From assembly GCA_023301015.1 (NCBI GenBank), contig JALZVI010000282.1:1-7280 (forward strand): DNA of 7,280 nt, written 5' to 3'. Both the position numbers and the translations under genes were made by a program. This DNA comes from Rickettsiales bacterium (GTDB taxonomy: Bacteria; Pseudomonadota; Alphaproteobacteria; Rickettsiales; 21-14-0-20-44-7). This document shows positions 1-6,810 of the stretch, piece after piece; the first letter of the stretch is position 1; every line of letters begins with the position of its first letter. The notes below the pieces were generated by a model. That model saw only the letters and a program-made list of their open reading frames with translations. It was not told the DNA's origin and did no database searches.

Positions 1-837
1 GATTCGCGCATCAAAACAATGGTTTTTGATAAGGATGAAGTCTATACGGTTCTAACCAAGAATGGCTTTGCGACTGCAATCGAGCTTTCACGCAAAGAGA
101 AGGTTCAGGCGATTTCAATAGGTGATAATGTTGGTTGGCAGATTACGCCTGCCAAAAACCGCATTTTTGTAAAACCTCTTTTGCGCAATTCAAACACTAA
201 CTTGAGCATCATAACTGACAAGCGCACTTACCAAATTGAGCTGATAGTTAGCTCTGCAAAGGTGCGAAATGCTAGCCACTCTTATGTAGTTCGTTTTTTC
301 TACCCAAGTGAGCGTAAAAAAGCTGAGCAGTTTGCGCCAGTTGCCGCTCCTGTTGTGCCTGAATTCTCTGCTCCCCAGCCATTCGCGCCAGTATCCCCGG
401 TTACTGCTCCGCAGTTTCCTCAGTCAGCGCCATTCCCATCATCCGCACCGCCACCGCCAGCATTTCCTGCCGCGCCTGCGCAACCTAATCTAGGCTCTTT
501 GCCTTCACTGGGCATAACGTCATTTAATTTCAACTACACTCTAACTGGGCCTGAAGCTTCTTCGCCTACCAAGATTTACGATGATGGGAAGTCTACATAT
601 TTTGAATTTGACGGGCTCTCAGCAGCTCAGCCTCAAATCGCTTTGGTAACAGCTATCGGCACAGAGCAGCCTTTGAGTGTGCGCGCAAGTGGCAATAAAT
701 ATATTGTAGATGCTGTGGCTTCAAAATTTGTAATTAGAAATGGCGGTTTTGAACAAATATGTGTGTTTAATGAGTCAGCTTCAGCTGCGCCAGTTCTATC
801 CGCTGCGCCTACAAATATTACGTCTAGGAATTATTAA
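1..837 (+). CDS. virB9: VirB9-family type IV secretion core protein, 5' end outside the window
   Basis: VirB9/TrbG/CagX-family subunit of the T4SS outer-membrane core complex, which sits in the periplasm and packs against VirB7 and the VirB10 C-terminal domain. The frame is open from base 1, and the first codons (DSRIKT, then VFDKDEVY) match the start of the mature VirB9 domain, so the ATG at 19 is an internal Met. The signal peptide and true start lie upstream. Counting codons from base 1, the N-terminal beta domain covers about 1-105 (SIGDNVGWQITP and IITDKRTYQIEL are family signatures). A Pro/Ala/Phe-rich linker covers about 110-165. The C-terminal domain covers about 174-258 (FNYTLTG, IYDDGKSTYFEF, KFVIRNGG), followed by a short Ala/Ser tail. 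It stops with TAA, 9 bases before virB10, as first visible gene of the operon. Family assignment is secure; the linker is longer and more proline-rich than I expect for the family. Confidence 0.95.
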   Translation, partial: DSRIKTMVFDKDEVYTVLTKNGFATAIELSRKEKVQAISIGDNVGWQITPAKNRIFVKPLLRNSNTNLSIITDKRTYQIELIVSSAKVRNASHSYVVRFFYPSERKKAEQFAPVAAPVVPEFSAPQPFAPVSPVTAPQFPQSAPFPSSAPPPPAFPAAPAQPNLGSLPSLGITSFNFNYTLTGPEASSPTKIYDDGKSTYFEFDGLSAAQPQIALVTAIGTEQPLSVRASGNKYIVDAVASKFVIRNGGFEQICVFNESASAAPVLSAAPTNITSRNY

Positions 838-840
838 AGG
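836..840 (+). promoter_or_regulatory. Ribosome binding site of virB10
   Basis: AAAGG overlaps the last bases of the virB9 stop codon and lies 6 bases before the virB10 ATG at 847. This supports that start and suggests that termination on virB9 and initiation on virB10 are coupled. Confidence 0.6.
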
Positions 841-846
841 TAAATT

Positions 847-2064
847 ATGGCAGATGACGAAAACTATAACCCGCCGGAAAACGAAGCGTATGGCGGCATG
901 GATGAAGCTGGAGATATGGTTGACGGCCCCGCAGTGGCCGCGCCAAAAGGTAAGAATTTCGTTATTATGGGGCTGTTCGGTCTAATCATATTGTTGTTAA
1001 TGTATCTCTTCTTGGGTGGAATCGGAGGAGATGAAAAGGTAGATACTGAAGAAGAGGAAGAAGTTATAACAATCCCTGAGAGAACAGCTCCTCCAGGATC
1101 TTTTTCTCCACCGAATTTTGATGATATTATAGAAGTTCCTGCGCCGCCCGCGCCACCACCTCCGCCGCCTGTTCCCACTGGTGGATTGGATTTGGGAGAT
1201 GAAGAAGTTGTCCTTAGCCCCTTGGAAGACCCAAAGAAAAGAAAGCGCTATCAGTCTGGTATGTTGATTACCAGTGGAGTGTTTAATAGCTCTGAGTTGA
1301 GTAGTGGAGTGAGTAAGGCTACCCAGACGGATATATATTCTGCTGCTAATGATAATGACCCGAATGTTGGTTTTGCGGATACATATTATAACCAAGATTC
1401 AGTTCCAAATGCTTACGCACGTAAGTTAGGCAATATGTCGCGCTTAATCACTCAGGGGAAGATTGTTGAAGCAATCTTGGAAACGCCAATTAACACAGAT
1501 GTGCCTGGCATGATCCGTGGAATTGTTAGCCATGACGTTTACGGAGAGTCATCAAGAACAGTTCTGATCCCTAAGGGGTCTCGTATTGTTGGGACGTATA
1601 ATAACCTCGTGATTCGTGGGAATAAGCGTGTAAATATTATCTGGAGCCGTGTGATTCGTCCTGATGGTATTGATATTATGATTCGTTCTCCTGGAACAAA
1701 CCAGCTTGGTACAGCCGGAGTGGAAGGTGTTGTGGATAACAAATACCTAGAAGCCTTCTCTAGCGCTTTCTTGGTTAGTGCAATTAACATAGCCGTTGCA
1801 GTTGCTATTGAGTCAATTGACGATAGCGAAGCTTCGTCAACGACTAATACGGATGGTAGTGTTACAACAAATGCGGACACAACAACTGAGGCTGGGATTC
1901 AGGCGGTTGACTTGTTTGGATCTGCGGCTGAAAACCTTATTGACGGTGCTCTAAATATCAGCCCAACAATCACAATTCAGCAAGGAAAGAGGGTGAATAT
2001 TTTTGTAAACAGAGACTTGGTGTTCCCTAGTCAGCTAATTAACGATGTGCAAATAATACAATGA
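847..2064 (+). CDS. virB10: VirB10/TrbI-family type IV secretion scaffold protein
   Basis: VirB10 spans the envelope: its N-terminus is cytoplasmic, one helix crosses the inner membrane, and the C-terminal domain joins the VirB7/VirB9 outer ring and senses energy from VirB11/VirD4. Here (405 aa) residues 1-36 are a polar cytoplasmic tail and 38-57 a clear transmembrane helix (FVIMGLFGLIILLLMYLFLG). An acidic stretch follows (65-72), then a polyproline segment (97-110, six Pro in a row). The conserved TrbI-like domain runs from about 190 to 400: GKIVEAILETPINTDVPG, LIPKGSRIVGTY, SRVIRPDG, and near the end PTITIQQGKRVNIFVNRDLVF. The antenna helices are about 300-324 and 351-369; the loop between them (325-350) is Ser/Thr/Asp-rich. 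Stop is TGA, within ATGA at 2061. Length is ordinary for the family. Confidence 0.95.
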   Translation: MADDENYNPPENEAYGGMDEAGDMVDGPAVAAPKGKNFVIMGLFGLIILLLMYLFLGGIGGDEKVDTEEEEEVITIPERTAPPGSFSPPNFDDIIEVPAPPAPPPPPPVPTGGLDLGDEEVVLSPLEDPKKRKRYQSGMLITSGVFNSSELSSGVSKATQTDIYSAANDNDPNVGFADTYYNQDSVPNAYARKLGNMSRLITQGKIVEAILETPINTDVPGMIRGIVSHDVYGESSRTVLIPKGSRIVGTYNNLVIRGNKRVNIIWSRVIRPDGIDIMIRSPGTNQLGTAGVEGVVDNKYLEAFSSAFLVSAINIAVAVAIESIDDSEASSTTNTDGSVTTNADTTTEAGIQAVDLFGSAAENLIDGALNISPTITIQQGKRVNIFVNRDLVFPSQLINDVQIIQ

Positions 2065-2085
2065 GTTTAAATAAATGAGTTTAAA
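2061..2085 (+). repeat. Tandem duplication at the virB10-virB11 junction
   Basis: ATGAGTTTAAA occurs at 2061-2071 and again at 2075-2085, a 14-base period with the first 11 bases identical. The first copy overlaps the virB10 stop (ATGA at 2061-2064). The second copy is the virB11 start. The first ATG opens a five-codon frame (MSLNK) that ends at TGA 2076-2078, again as ATGA overlapping the virB11 ATG. No clear Shine-Dalgarno lies just before 2075. Confidence 0.7.
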
Positions 2086-3064
2086 GGCCCTAGAAGTATA
2101 TTTAGCCCCGCTTGAGAGAATTTTCTCTCTGCCAAATGTAGTGGAGGTTTCTATCAACCGCCCTGGTGAGGTTTGGTATGAGGTGAAGGGCGAGATGTTC
2201 CAAGAAGATATTCCTGAGCTAACGCTTGAGCATTTGAAGGGTCTTGGACGCCTAGTTGCGCAGTCAACCGAACAGATGGTGAGCGAAGAGAAGCCTTTGC
2301 TTTCCGCAACTCTACCTGCTGGCTATCGTATTCAAGTTGTGTTCCCGCCAGCATGTGAGCCTGGTGTGGTTGCAATGTCAATCCGTAAGCAAGCCGTGCT
2401 CGATTTGGACTTGGACGCCTATGAAGCGATTGGTGCGTTCCAGAAAACTGTTTCGCAAGAAGGTGAAGACAAAACGAATGTAGAGCTGAGCGAGCTTCTT
2501 GACCGAGGCGAGGTGAAGGAGTTTATTAAGCGCGCGATTAAGTATAAGAAAAACATTCTTGTAAGCGGTGGTACATCGACTGGTAAGACAACATTTATGA
2601 ACGCTGCACTCAAAGAGCTTGGTATTAAAGAGCGCATAATCACTGTTGAGGATGCGCGTGAGATTGACATTAAGCATATTCCAAACAGTGTGCATCTTGT
2701 TTCGAGTCGAGGCGGGCAGGGACGCGCATCTGTCACAACTCAAGATCTGATTGAGGCGTGTTTGCGTCTGCGCCCAGACCGCATCATCGTTGGTGAGCTT
2801 CGTGGTGCTGAGGCGTTTTCATTCATGCGTGCTGTGAACACCGGCCACCCAGGTTCAATTTCTACTCTACATGCCGATTCCCCAAAGCTTGCATTTGAGC
2901 AGCTAATTTTGATGATTATGCAAGCTGGTCTCAACATGACACGTGACACAATCAAGGAATATATAGACTCTGTTGTGAATGTCGTGATCCAACTAAAGCG
3001 TGGTGAAGGCGGGCAACGTTATGTGTCAGAGATCTTCTTCCGCGATAGAGTTGAGGTGAAATAA
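2075..3064 (+). CDS. virB11: VirB11-family type IV secretion ATPase
   Basis: VirB11 is a cytoplasmic hexameric ATPase of the secretion-superfamily (GspE/PilT/VirB11) that drives T4SS assembly and substrate handover with VirB4 and VirD4. At 329 aa it has the usual length. The N-terminal domain is about 1-110. In the ATPase domain I see Walker A GGTSTGKTT (165-173, Lys171), the Asp box TVEDAREI (190-197), Walker B IIVGELRG (237-244) and the His box GHPGSISTLHAD (257-268). All key residues are present, so it should be active. The start at 2075 gives the expected N-terminus, but it has no strong ribosome binding site and lies in a duplicated segment. Translation may depend on coupling from virB10. 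Its last codons hold the virD4 ribosome binding site. Confidence 0.96.
   Translation: MSLKALEVYLAPLERIFSLPNVVEVSINRPGEVWYEVKGEMFQEDIPELTLEHLKGLGRLVAQSTEQMVSEEKPLLSATLPAGYRIQVVFPPACEPGVVAMSIRKQAVLDLDLDAYEAIGAFQKTVSQEGEDKTNVELSELLDRGEVKEFIKRAIKYKKNILVSGGTSTGKTTFMNAALKELGIKERIITVEDAREIDIKHIPNSVHLVSSRGGQGRASVTTQDLIEACLRLRPDRIIVGELRGAEAFSFMRAVNTGHPGSISTLHADSPKLAFEQLILMIMQAGLNMTRDTIKEYIDSVVNVVIQLKRGEGGQRYVSEIFFRDRVEVK
3053..3059 (+). promoter_or_regulatory. Ribosome binding site of virD4 inside virB11
   Basis: GAGGTGA is a near-perfect complement of the 16S rRNA 3' end and lies 7 bases before the virD4 ATG at 3067. It is made of codons 327-329 of virB11 (Glu-Val-Lys), so the same bases serve as coding and initiation signal. 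This fixes the virD4 start. Confidence 0.75.
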
Positions 3065-3066
3065 GC

Positions 3067-5469
3067 ATGGAAACTTCAAGAAGGATTGGTGCAGGCGTTG
3101 AGAATATCGCAACATTCATTAAAAACTGGATGGCTAAAATCACACTTTTCGTGATCATCGCTTTTTGCTCTCTATACCTAGCCGGTGTTTCATTCAACTA
3201 TCTGCAATATAGCAAAGTCAGCTTAGGAGTAACTGCTTCAATTGAGAAAGCTTTGTATGGAAAAGGCTGGAAGAAAGCTTATATATATTACGACAAGCGC
3301 GGTGAGATTGTTGATTATTATACAAAAGGTTACGAGCCGTATCGCAAGCAATATGAAGTTTTGCCAGAGCCTCAGCGCAGTAAGAATCTAGAGCTTCTTG
3401 ATGAGACGATTGAGACGGCGACGGATAATTATTTCATTAGCAACGGAATTGAAGTTGATAAGGGGTTTTTCATCAACCTCCTAATTTGCACATTAACTCC
3501 ATTGCTGTCCTTCCTTTTCTTGGGCTTTCTATTCCGCGCACCTCTGGCCGATTTCCGTCCGTTTGAGAAAGATGATAGTATTCATGGTGACGCAAGATGG
3601 GCAACTGAGAAAGACATTAAAAATGCGGGCCTGCGTGAGAAAAAAGGGATTGTAATTGGACGAGACAATCATGGTTTCTTGGTTGCTGGCGGCTATCAAC
3701 ATGCGCTGCTATTTGCTCCTACGGGTTCTGGTAAAGGTGTGGGTACAGTTATTCCCAACCTCCTATATTGGGAAGAATCATGCTTTATTCATGATATCAA
3801 GCTTGAGAACTTTGAGCTAACATCGGCATATCGCAGGGATGTGATGAAGCAAGATGTGTTCCTTTGGTGTCCCGCTGATCCTGATGGTAGGACTCATTGT
3901 TATAACCCCCTAGATTGGATTTCGCCAAAGCCTGGGCAGATGGTGGATGATGTTCAAAAAATCGCCAACCTAATTTTGCCAGAGCAAGAATTTTGGACAA
4001 ACGAGGCGCGCACGCTGTTTGTGGGTGTAACCCTATATTTGCTAGCTGTTCCAGAAAAAACAAAGTCATTTGGCGAAGTTGTGCGAGTGCTGCGTTCGGA
4101 TGATGTGGTTTATAATTTGGCTGTTGTTCTCGACACAATCGGGAAGAAGATTCACCCAGTTTCATACATGAACATCGCAGCTTTCTTGCAAAAAGCCGAC
4201 AAAGAGCGCTCTGGTGTTATTTCCACTCTCAACTCAGGTTTGGAGCTTTGGGCTAACCCTTTGATTGATACGGCGACCGCTTCTTCTGATTTTAACATTC
4301 AGAACATGAAGAAAAAAGCGACCACGGTATATATTGGTTTGACGCCAGATAACATCCAACGTTTGCAACCGCTTTTGCAAGTTTTCTATCAGCAAGCCAC
4401 CGAGTTTTTGGCACGCAAAATCCCTGATCCGAAAGAAGAACCATATGGCGTTTTGTTCATGATGGATGAGTTCCCGACCCTAGGTGAGATGAAGCAGTTC
4501 CATGCTGGTATCGCCTATTTCCGTGGTTATAACGTGCGCTTGTTCCTGATTACTCAGGATACTCAGCAGTTGAAGGGTATTTATGAAGAGCATGGGATGA
4601 ACACCTTCCTGTCTAACTCTACATACAGAATTACATTTGCGGCCAACAACGTGGAAACGGCGAACCTGATTTCGCAGTTGATTGGTAACAAAACCGTGAA
4701 GCAGCAGTCAATCAACAAACCAAAATATTTGGATTTGAACCCTGCTACTCGTACGATTCATGAATCTGAAATTCAGCGTGCGCTGTTGCTTCCGCAAGAG
4801 GTGATTGGCCTGCCGCGTGACGAGCAGATTATCCTGATCGAGTCTACGCCGCCGATCCGTACGAAAAAGATTTTCTATTATAAGGAAAATTTCTTCAAGA
4901 AGCGCCTGTTGGGACAAATTGAAATTCCGACCCAAGAGCCATTTGACCCGCGCGTTTTGGAAGAAGAAAAGAAGAAGAAAGAAGCGGAAGATAAGAAGAA
5001 AAAAGAAGGCGATAAAAAGAAGAAAGATGACGAGAAAGCAAAGCTGAAGAAGGATGCTGAGGAACTTGAGGCAACAACTGCGGCTCAAGAGAAGCAAGCA
5101 CCTGCTGCGCCAGAGTCAAAATCCGAAGCTCCGCCTGCGCCAAAGCCTGCTGCACCTGCTGCACCTGCTGCACCGAAGCCTGCTGCTCAGCCGCAAGAGA
5201 ATGTTACATTGAATAGCTCTGTTGCAGGGGGCGCTGCTGTAACTTCTGCTCCAGCTCCAAAAGCTGAGCCAGCGAAAACTGATGTTCCAGCTGCTTCGCC
5301 TCCAGCTAATGCGGGCTCTGACGCAAAGCCAAAAGAGACATATCCAATGGATGATTTTGACCTAGACTTCCCAGACTTCCCAGAGTTTGATGACAAGCCA
5401 GTGGATGCTGAGGTTAAGGCGGCTGCTGATAATTCAGGCGGCGAGGGCGGCGGAAATAAACCTGCTTAA
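3067..5469 (+). CDS. virD4: VirD4-family type IV coupling protein with long C-terminal extension
   Basis: VirD4/TraG-family coupling protein: an inner-membrane, FtsK-like hexameric ATPase that recruits substrates and passes them to the T4SS channel. Two transmembrane helices lie at about 25-47 and 134-157, with an unusually roomy periplasmic segment between. HGDARWAT (173-180) begins the cytoplasmic part. Walker A is PTGSGKGVG (218-226, Lys223), followed by DIKLEN (243-248; DIKGEN is the usual form). Walker B is LFMMDEFPTLGEM (463-475, Asp467/Glu468), and ITQDTQQLKGIY (495-506) is another family signature. The conserved domain ends near 625. The remaining 175 or so residues are low-complexity: Lys/Glu-rich (631-668), Pro/Ala-rich (675-750), and an acidic Phe/Asp tail (761-776). 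The 800-residue length exceeds Agrobacterium VirD4 because of this tail. By analogy with tails of other coupling proteins it may dock substrates or adaptors (inference). It begins 2 bases after virB11. Confidence 0.96.
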   Translation: METSRRIGAGVENIATFIKNWMAKITLFVIIAFCSLYLAGVSFNYLQYSKVSLGVTASIEKALYGKGWKKAYIYYDKRGEIVDYYTKGYEPYRKQYEVLPEPQRSKNLELLDETIETATDNYFISNGIEVDKGFFINLLICTLTPLLSFLFLGFLFRAPLADFRPFEKDDSIHGDARWATEKDIKNAGLREKKGIVIGRDNHGFLVAGGYQHALLFAPTGSGKGVGTVIPNLLYWEESCFIHDIKLENFELTSAYRRDVMKQDVFLWCPADPDGRTHCYNPLDWISPKPGQMVDDVQKIANLILPEQEFWTNEARTLFVGVTLYLLAVPEKTKSFGEVVRVLRSDDVVYNLAVVLDTIGKKIHPVSYMNIAAFLQKADKERSGVISTLNSGLELWANPLIDTATASSDFNIQNMKKKATTVYIGLTPDNIQRLQPLLQVFYQQATEFLARKIPDPKEEPYGVLFMMDEFPTLGEMKQFHAGIAYFRGYNVRLFLITQDTQQLKGIYEEHGMNTFLSNSTYRITFAANNVETANLISQLIGNKTVKQQSINKPKYLDLNPATRTIHESEIQRALLLPQEVIGLPRDEQIILIESTPPIRTKKIFYYKENFFKKRLLGQIEIPTQEPFDPRVLEEEKKKKEAEDKKKKEGDKKKKDDEKAKLKKDAEELEATTAAQEKQAPAAPESKSEAPPAPKPAAPAAPAAPKPAAQPQENVTLNSSVAGGAAVTSAPAPKAEPAKTDVPAASPPANAGSDAKPKETYPMDDFDLDFPDFPEFDDKPVDAEVKAAADNSGGEGGGNKPA
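4960..5045 (+). repeat. Purine-rich AAG/GAA tract encoding the VirD4 Lys/Glu block
   Basis: The plus strand here is almost wholly purine, built from GAA, AAG, AAA and GAT codons, and encodes runs such as EEEKKKKEAEDKKKK. The protein segment should be helical and highly charged. The tract is imperfect and mixes synonymous codons, so it looks selected at protein level rather than a fresh microsatellite. It is part of virD4, not a separate element. Confidence 0.6.
5146..5172 (+). repeat. Three perfect 9-base CCTGCTGCA repeats in virD4
   Basis: CCTGCTGCA occurs three times head to tail and in frame, encoding Pro-Ala-Ala three times (residues 694-702); related APKPAA units flank it. Perfect DNA identity suggests recent slippage expansion. 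Each unit is three codons, so copy-number change would lengthen or shorten the VirD4 tail without breaking the frame. Confidence 0.8.
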
Positions 5470-5474
5470 CCCGC

Positions 5475-5702
5475 CTATTTGCTTGGTGCTTTCTCAGAAG
5501 ATGGCGCAATCTCTTCACGTTGCGCTTTTAGGCTTTCAAACCTATCCGCAGGCACAATCCCTTCCTCATGAGCCAGTTTAATAATATCCCAAACACTATG
5601 CTCGCCGTCCAATGCTGCCTTGATTTTTTCACTCTCAAGCATTTTAGGATGCGCATCTGTCAATGCCAAAACGCCATCTAGCTGCATCCCAAGCGAGTTC
5701 AA
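5475..5702 (-). CDS. Small hypothetical protein downstream of prs (possibly the 3' part of a broken gene)
   Basis: I do not recognise this gene. It reads 75 codons from TTG at 5702, or 70 from ATG at 5687, to TAG at 5475-5477. Neither start has a convincing ribosome binding site. The product is small, soluble and charged, with a likely helical stretch (SVWDIIKLAHEEG and DRFESLKAQREE) and a polar Ser/Lys/Pro tail, and no membrane segment or signal peptide. Composition and codon choice look like real coding sequence. It converges on virD4, with only 5 bases between the two stops, and lies downstream of prs on the same strand, so it may share the prs transcript. The frame continues upstream without another stop to a TAG at 5766-5768 and beyond it to ATG 5828, so this may be the surviving part of a gene of about 117 codons. 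Confidence 0.5.
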   Translation of the reverse strand: MNSLGMQLDGVLALTDAHPKMLESEKIKAALDGEHSVWDIIKLAHEEGIVPADRFESLKAQREEIAPSSEKAPSK

Positions 5703-5765
5703 GCGTGATGGCTTGTGCTCAGATTCGCCTAACCCATGGTTTGATTCTGACGTGTGGAAAAGCTG

Positions 5766-5828
5766 CTATCTTCCAAACTGTCCAACGCCTAGCTTTCGTA
5801 ATAATGGTCTAATAAAATTTTCAAACAT
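5766..5828 (-). pseudogene. In-frame 5' segment cut off by a TAG codon
   Basis: ATG at 5828, 43 bases after the prs stop, opens 20 codons (MFENFIRPLLRKLGVGQFGR) ending in TAG at 5766-5768. This is the same frame as the small gene ending at 5475, and between the two parts there is no other stop: 118 codons with one internal TAG. AAAGAGGG lies just before the ATG, but only 1-2 bases away, which is too close to be a good ribosome binding site. It could be the original start of the downstream gene, now separated by a nonsense mutation or a sequencing error, or it could be chance. I recognise no family. Confidence 0.35.
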
Positions 5829-5870
5829 GCCCTCTTTCTATAAGGCTAGCATGCATTTGCCGAACGAGAA

Positions 5871-6803
5871 TTAGTCAAACAAGCTGCTGACAGAGGTCTC
5901 TTCTGAAATGCGCTGGATAGCTTCTGCCATAAGTGGGGCGATTGGGAGGAAGCGGATGTTATCGCATGCTCTTGCTTCGTCCGTAGGCTTGATTGTGTCT
6001 GTCATAACCAGCTCATCCAAGGCAGACTTGCTAACACGCTGAACGGCAGAGCCAGAGAGCACGCCATGAGTGATGTAAGCCACCACAGATGTTGCGCCAC
6101 GCTCTTTCAAAGCTGCTGCGGCGTTGCATAAAGTCCCTGCTGAATCGACTATATCATCAATAATAATACAATCGCGTCCATCAACGTCACCAATTACGTT
6201 CATCACTTCTGATTCGTTCGCGCGTTCACGGCGTTTGTCGACAATTGCCAAGTCACCATCAATGCGTTTTGCGATATAGCGTGCGCGAGCAACACCGCCA
6301 ACGTCAGGTGAAACTACAACGAAGTTTTTTTCTTTGTGGCGCTCCTTGATGTCAGTCACCATCACTGGCGCGGCATATAGATTATCCACAGGGATGTCGA
6401 AAAACCCTTGTATTTGTCCGGCATGCAAATCGGTTGTAAGCACGCGGCTTGCACCTGCTGTGGTGATTAGATTAGCAACCAATTTCGCAGAAATAGGTGT
6501 TCTTGGCCCTGGCTTGCGGTCTTGTCTGGCATAGCCGAAATATGGGATCACTGCGGTAATGCGGCGAGCAGAAGAGCGGCGCAGTGCGTCTAGCATCACC
6601 AGCAATTCCATCATGTTGTCATTGGCAGGGAAGGATGTGGATTGAATCACAAACACGTCTTCACCGCGCACATTTTCCTGCACCTCAACAAAGATCTCCA
6701 TGTCCGCAAAGCGCTTCACGCTTGCTTTTGTGAGAGTTGTACCAAGTTGTTTTGCAACGTCTTCGGCGAGGGATAAGTTGCTATTGCAGGATATAATTTT
6801 CAT
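5871..6803 (-). CDS. prs: Ribose-phosphate pyrophosphokinase (PRPP synthetase)
   Basis: Prs transfers pyrophosphate from ATP to ribose 5-phosphate, making PRPP for purine, pyrimidine, NAD, histidine and tryptophan synthesis; it acts in the cytoplasm, classically as a hexamer. The 310 residues are the usual class I length. Visible motifs are [11 protein letters not shown] (31-41), [11 protein letters not shown] (87-97, ATP site), [11 protein letters not shown] (125-135), [11 protein letters not shown] (165-175), KRRER (190-194, start of the flexible catalytic loop) and the PRPP-binding loop DDIVDSAGT (216-224). All expected catalytic residues are present. The ATG at 6803 gives the normal MKIISCNSN start. 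It has no Shine-Dalgarno, unlike the T4SS genes, and a possible promoter lies directly before it. It is housekeeping and functionally unrelated to the T4SS genes, toward which it is transcribed. Confidence 0.97.
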   Translation of the reverse strand: MKIISCNSNLSLAEDVAKQLGTTLTKASVKRFADMEIFVEVQENVRGEDVFVIQSTSFPANDNMMELLVMLDALRRSSARRITAVIPYFGYARQDRKPGPRTPISAKLVANLITTAGASRVLTTDLHAGQIQGFFDIPVDNLYAAPVMVTDIKERHKEKNFVVVSPDVGGVARARYIAKRIDGDLAIVDKRRERANESEVMNVIGDVDGRDCIIIDDIVDSAGTLCNAAAALKERGATSVVAYITHGVLSGSAVQRVSKSALDELVMTDTIKPTDEARACDNIRFLPIAPLMAEAIQRISEETSVSSLFD

Positions 6804-6810
6804 GTGCGGA

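Noticed and set aside
308..493. Second plus-strand frame inside the VirB9 linker
   Set aside because: It is Ser/Leu/His/Arg-rich, an out-of-frame reading of the Pro/Ala-rich linker with no separate binding site.
864..1178. Minus-strand frame rich in Gly across virB10
   Set aside because: The glycine run is simply the reverse complement of the VirB10 polyproline codons.
4708..5097. Minus-strand Leu/Phe-rich frame resembling a membrane protein opposite the virD4 tail
   Set aside because: The apparent hydrophobic run is the complement of Lys/Glu codons (AAG and GAA read as CTT and TTC).
5449..5475. GGCGG...CCGCC inverted repeat between the convergent virD4 and small-gene stops, as a two-way terminator
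   Set aside because: The stem is only 5 base pairs with a 17-base loop and no T-run follows on either strand.
5829..5870. GCATGC and GCTAGC palindromes after the prs stop as a terminator or operator
   Set aside because: They are short 6-base palindromes without an extended stem or T-run, easily present by chance.
5620..5874. Plus-strand 84-codon frame opposite the small gene and the prs tail
   Set aside because: It has a TTG start without a binding site, a Ser/Cys/Asn/Pro-rich composition typical of an antisense shadow, and overlaps the more protein-like minus frame.
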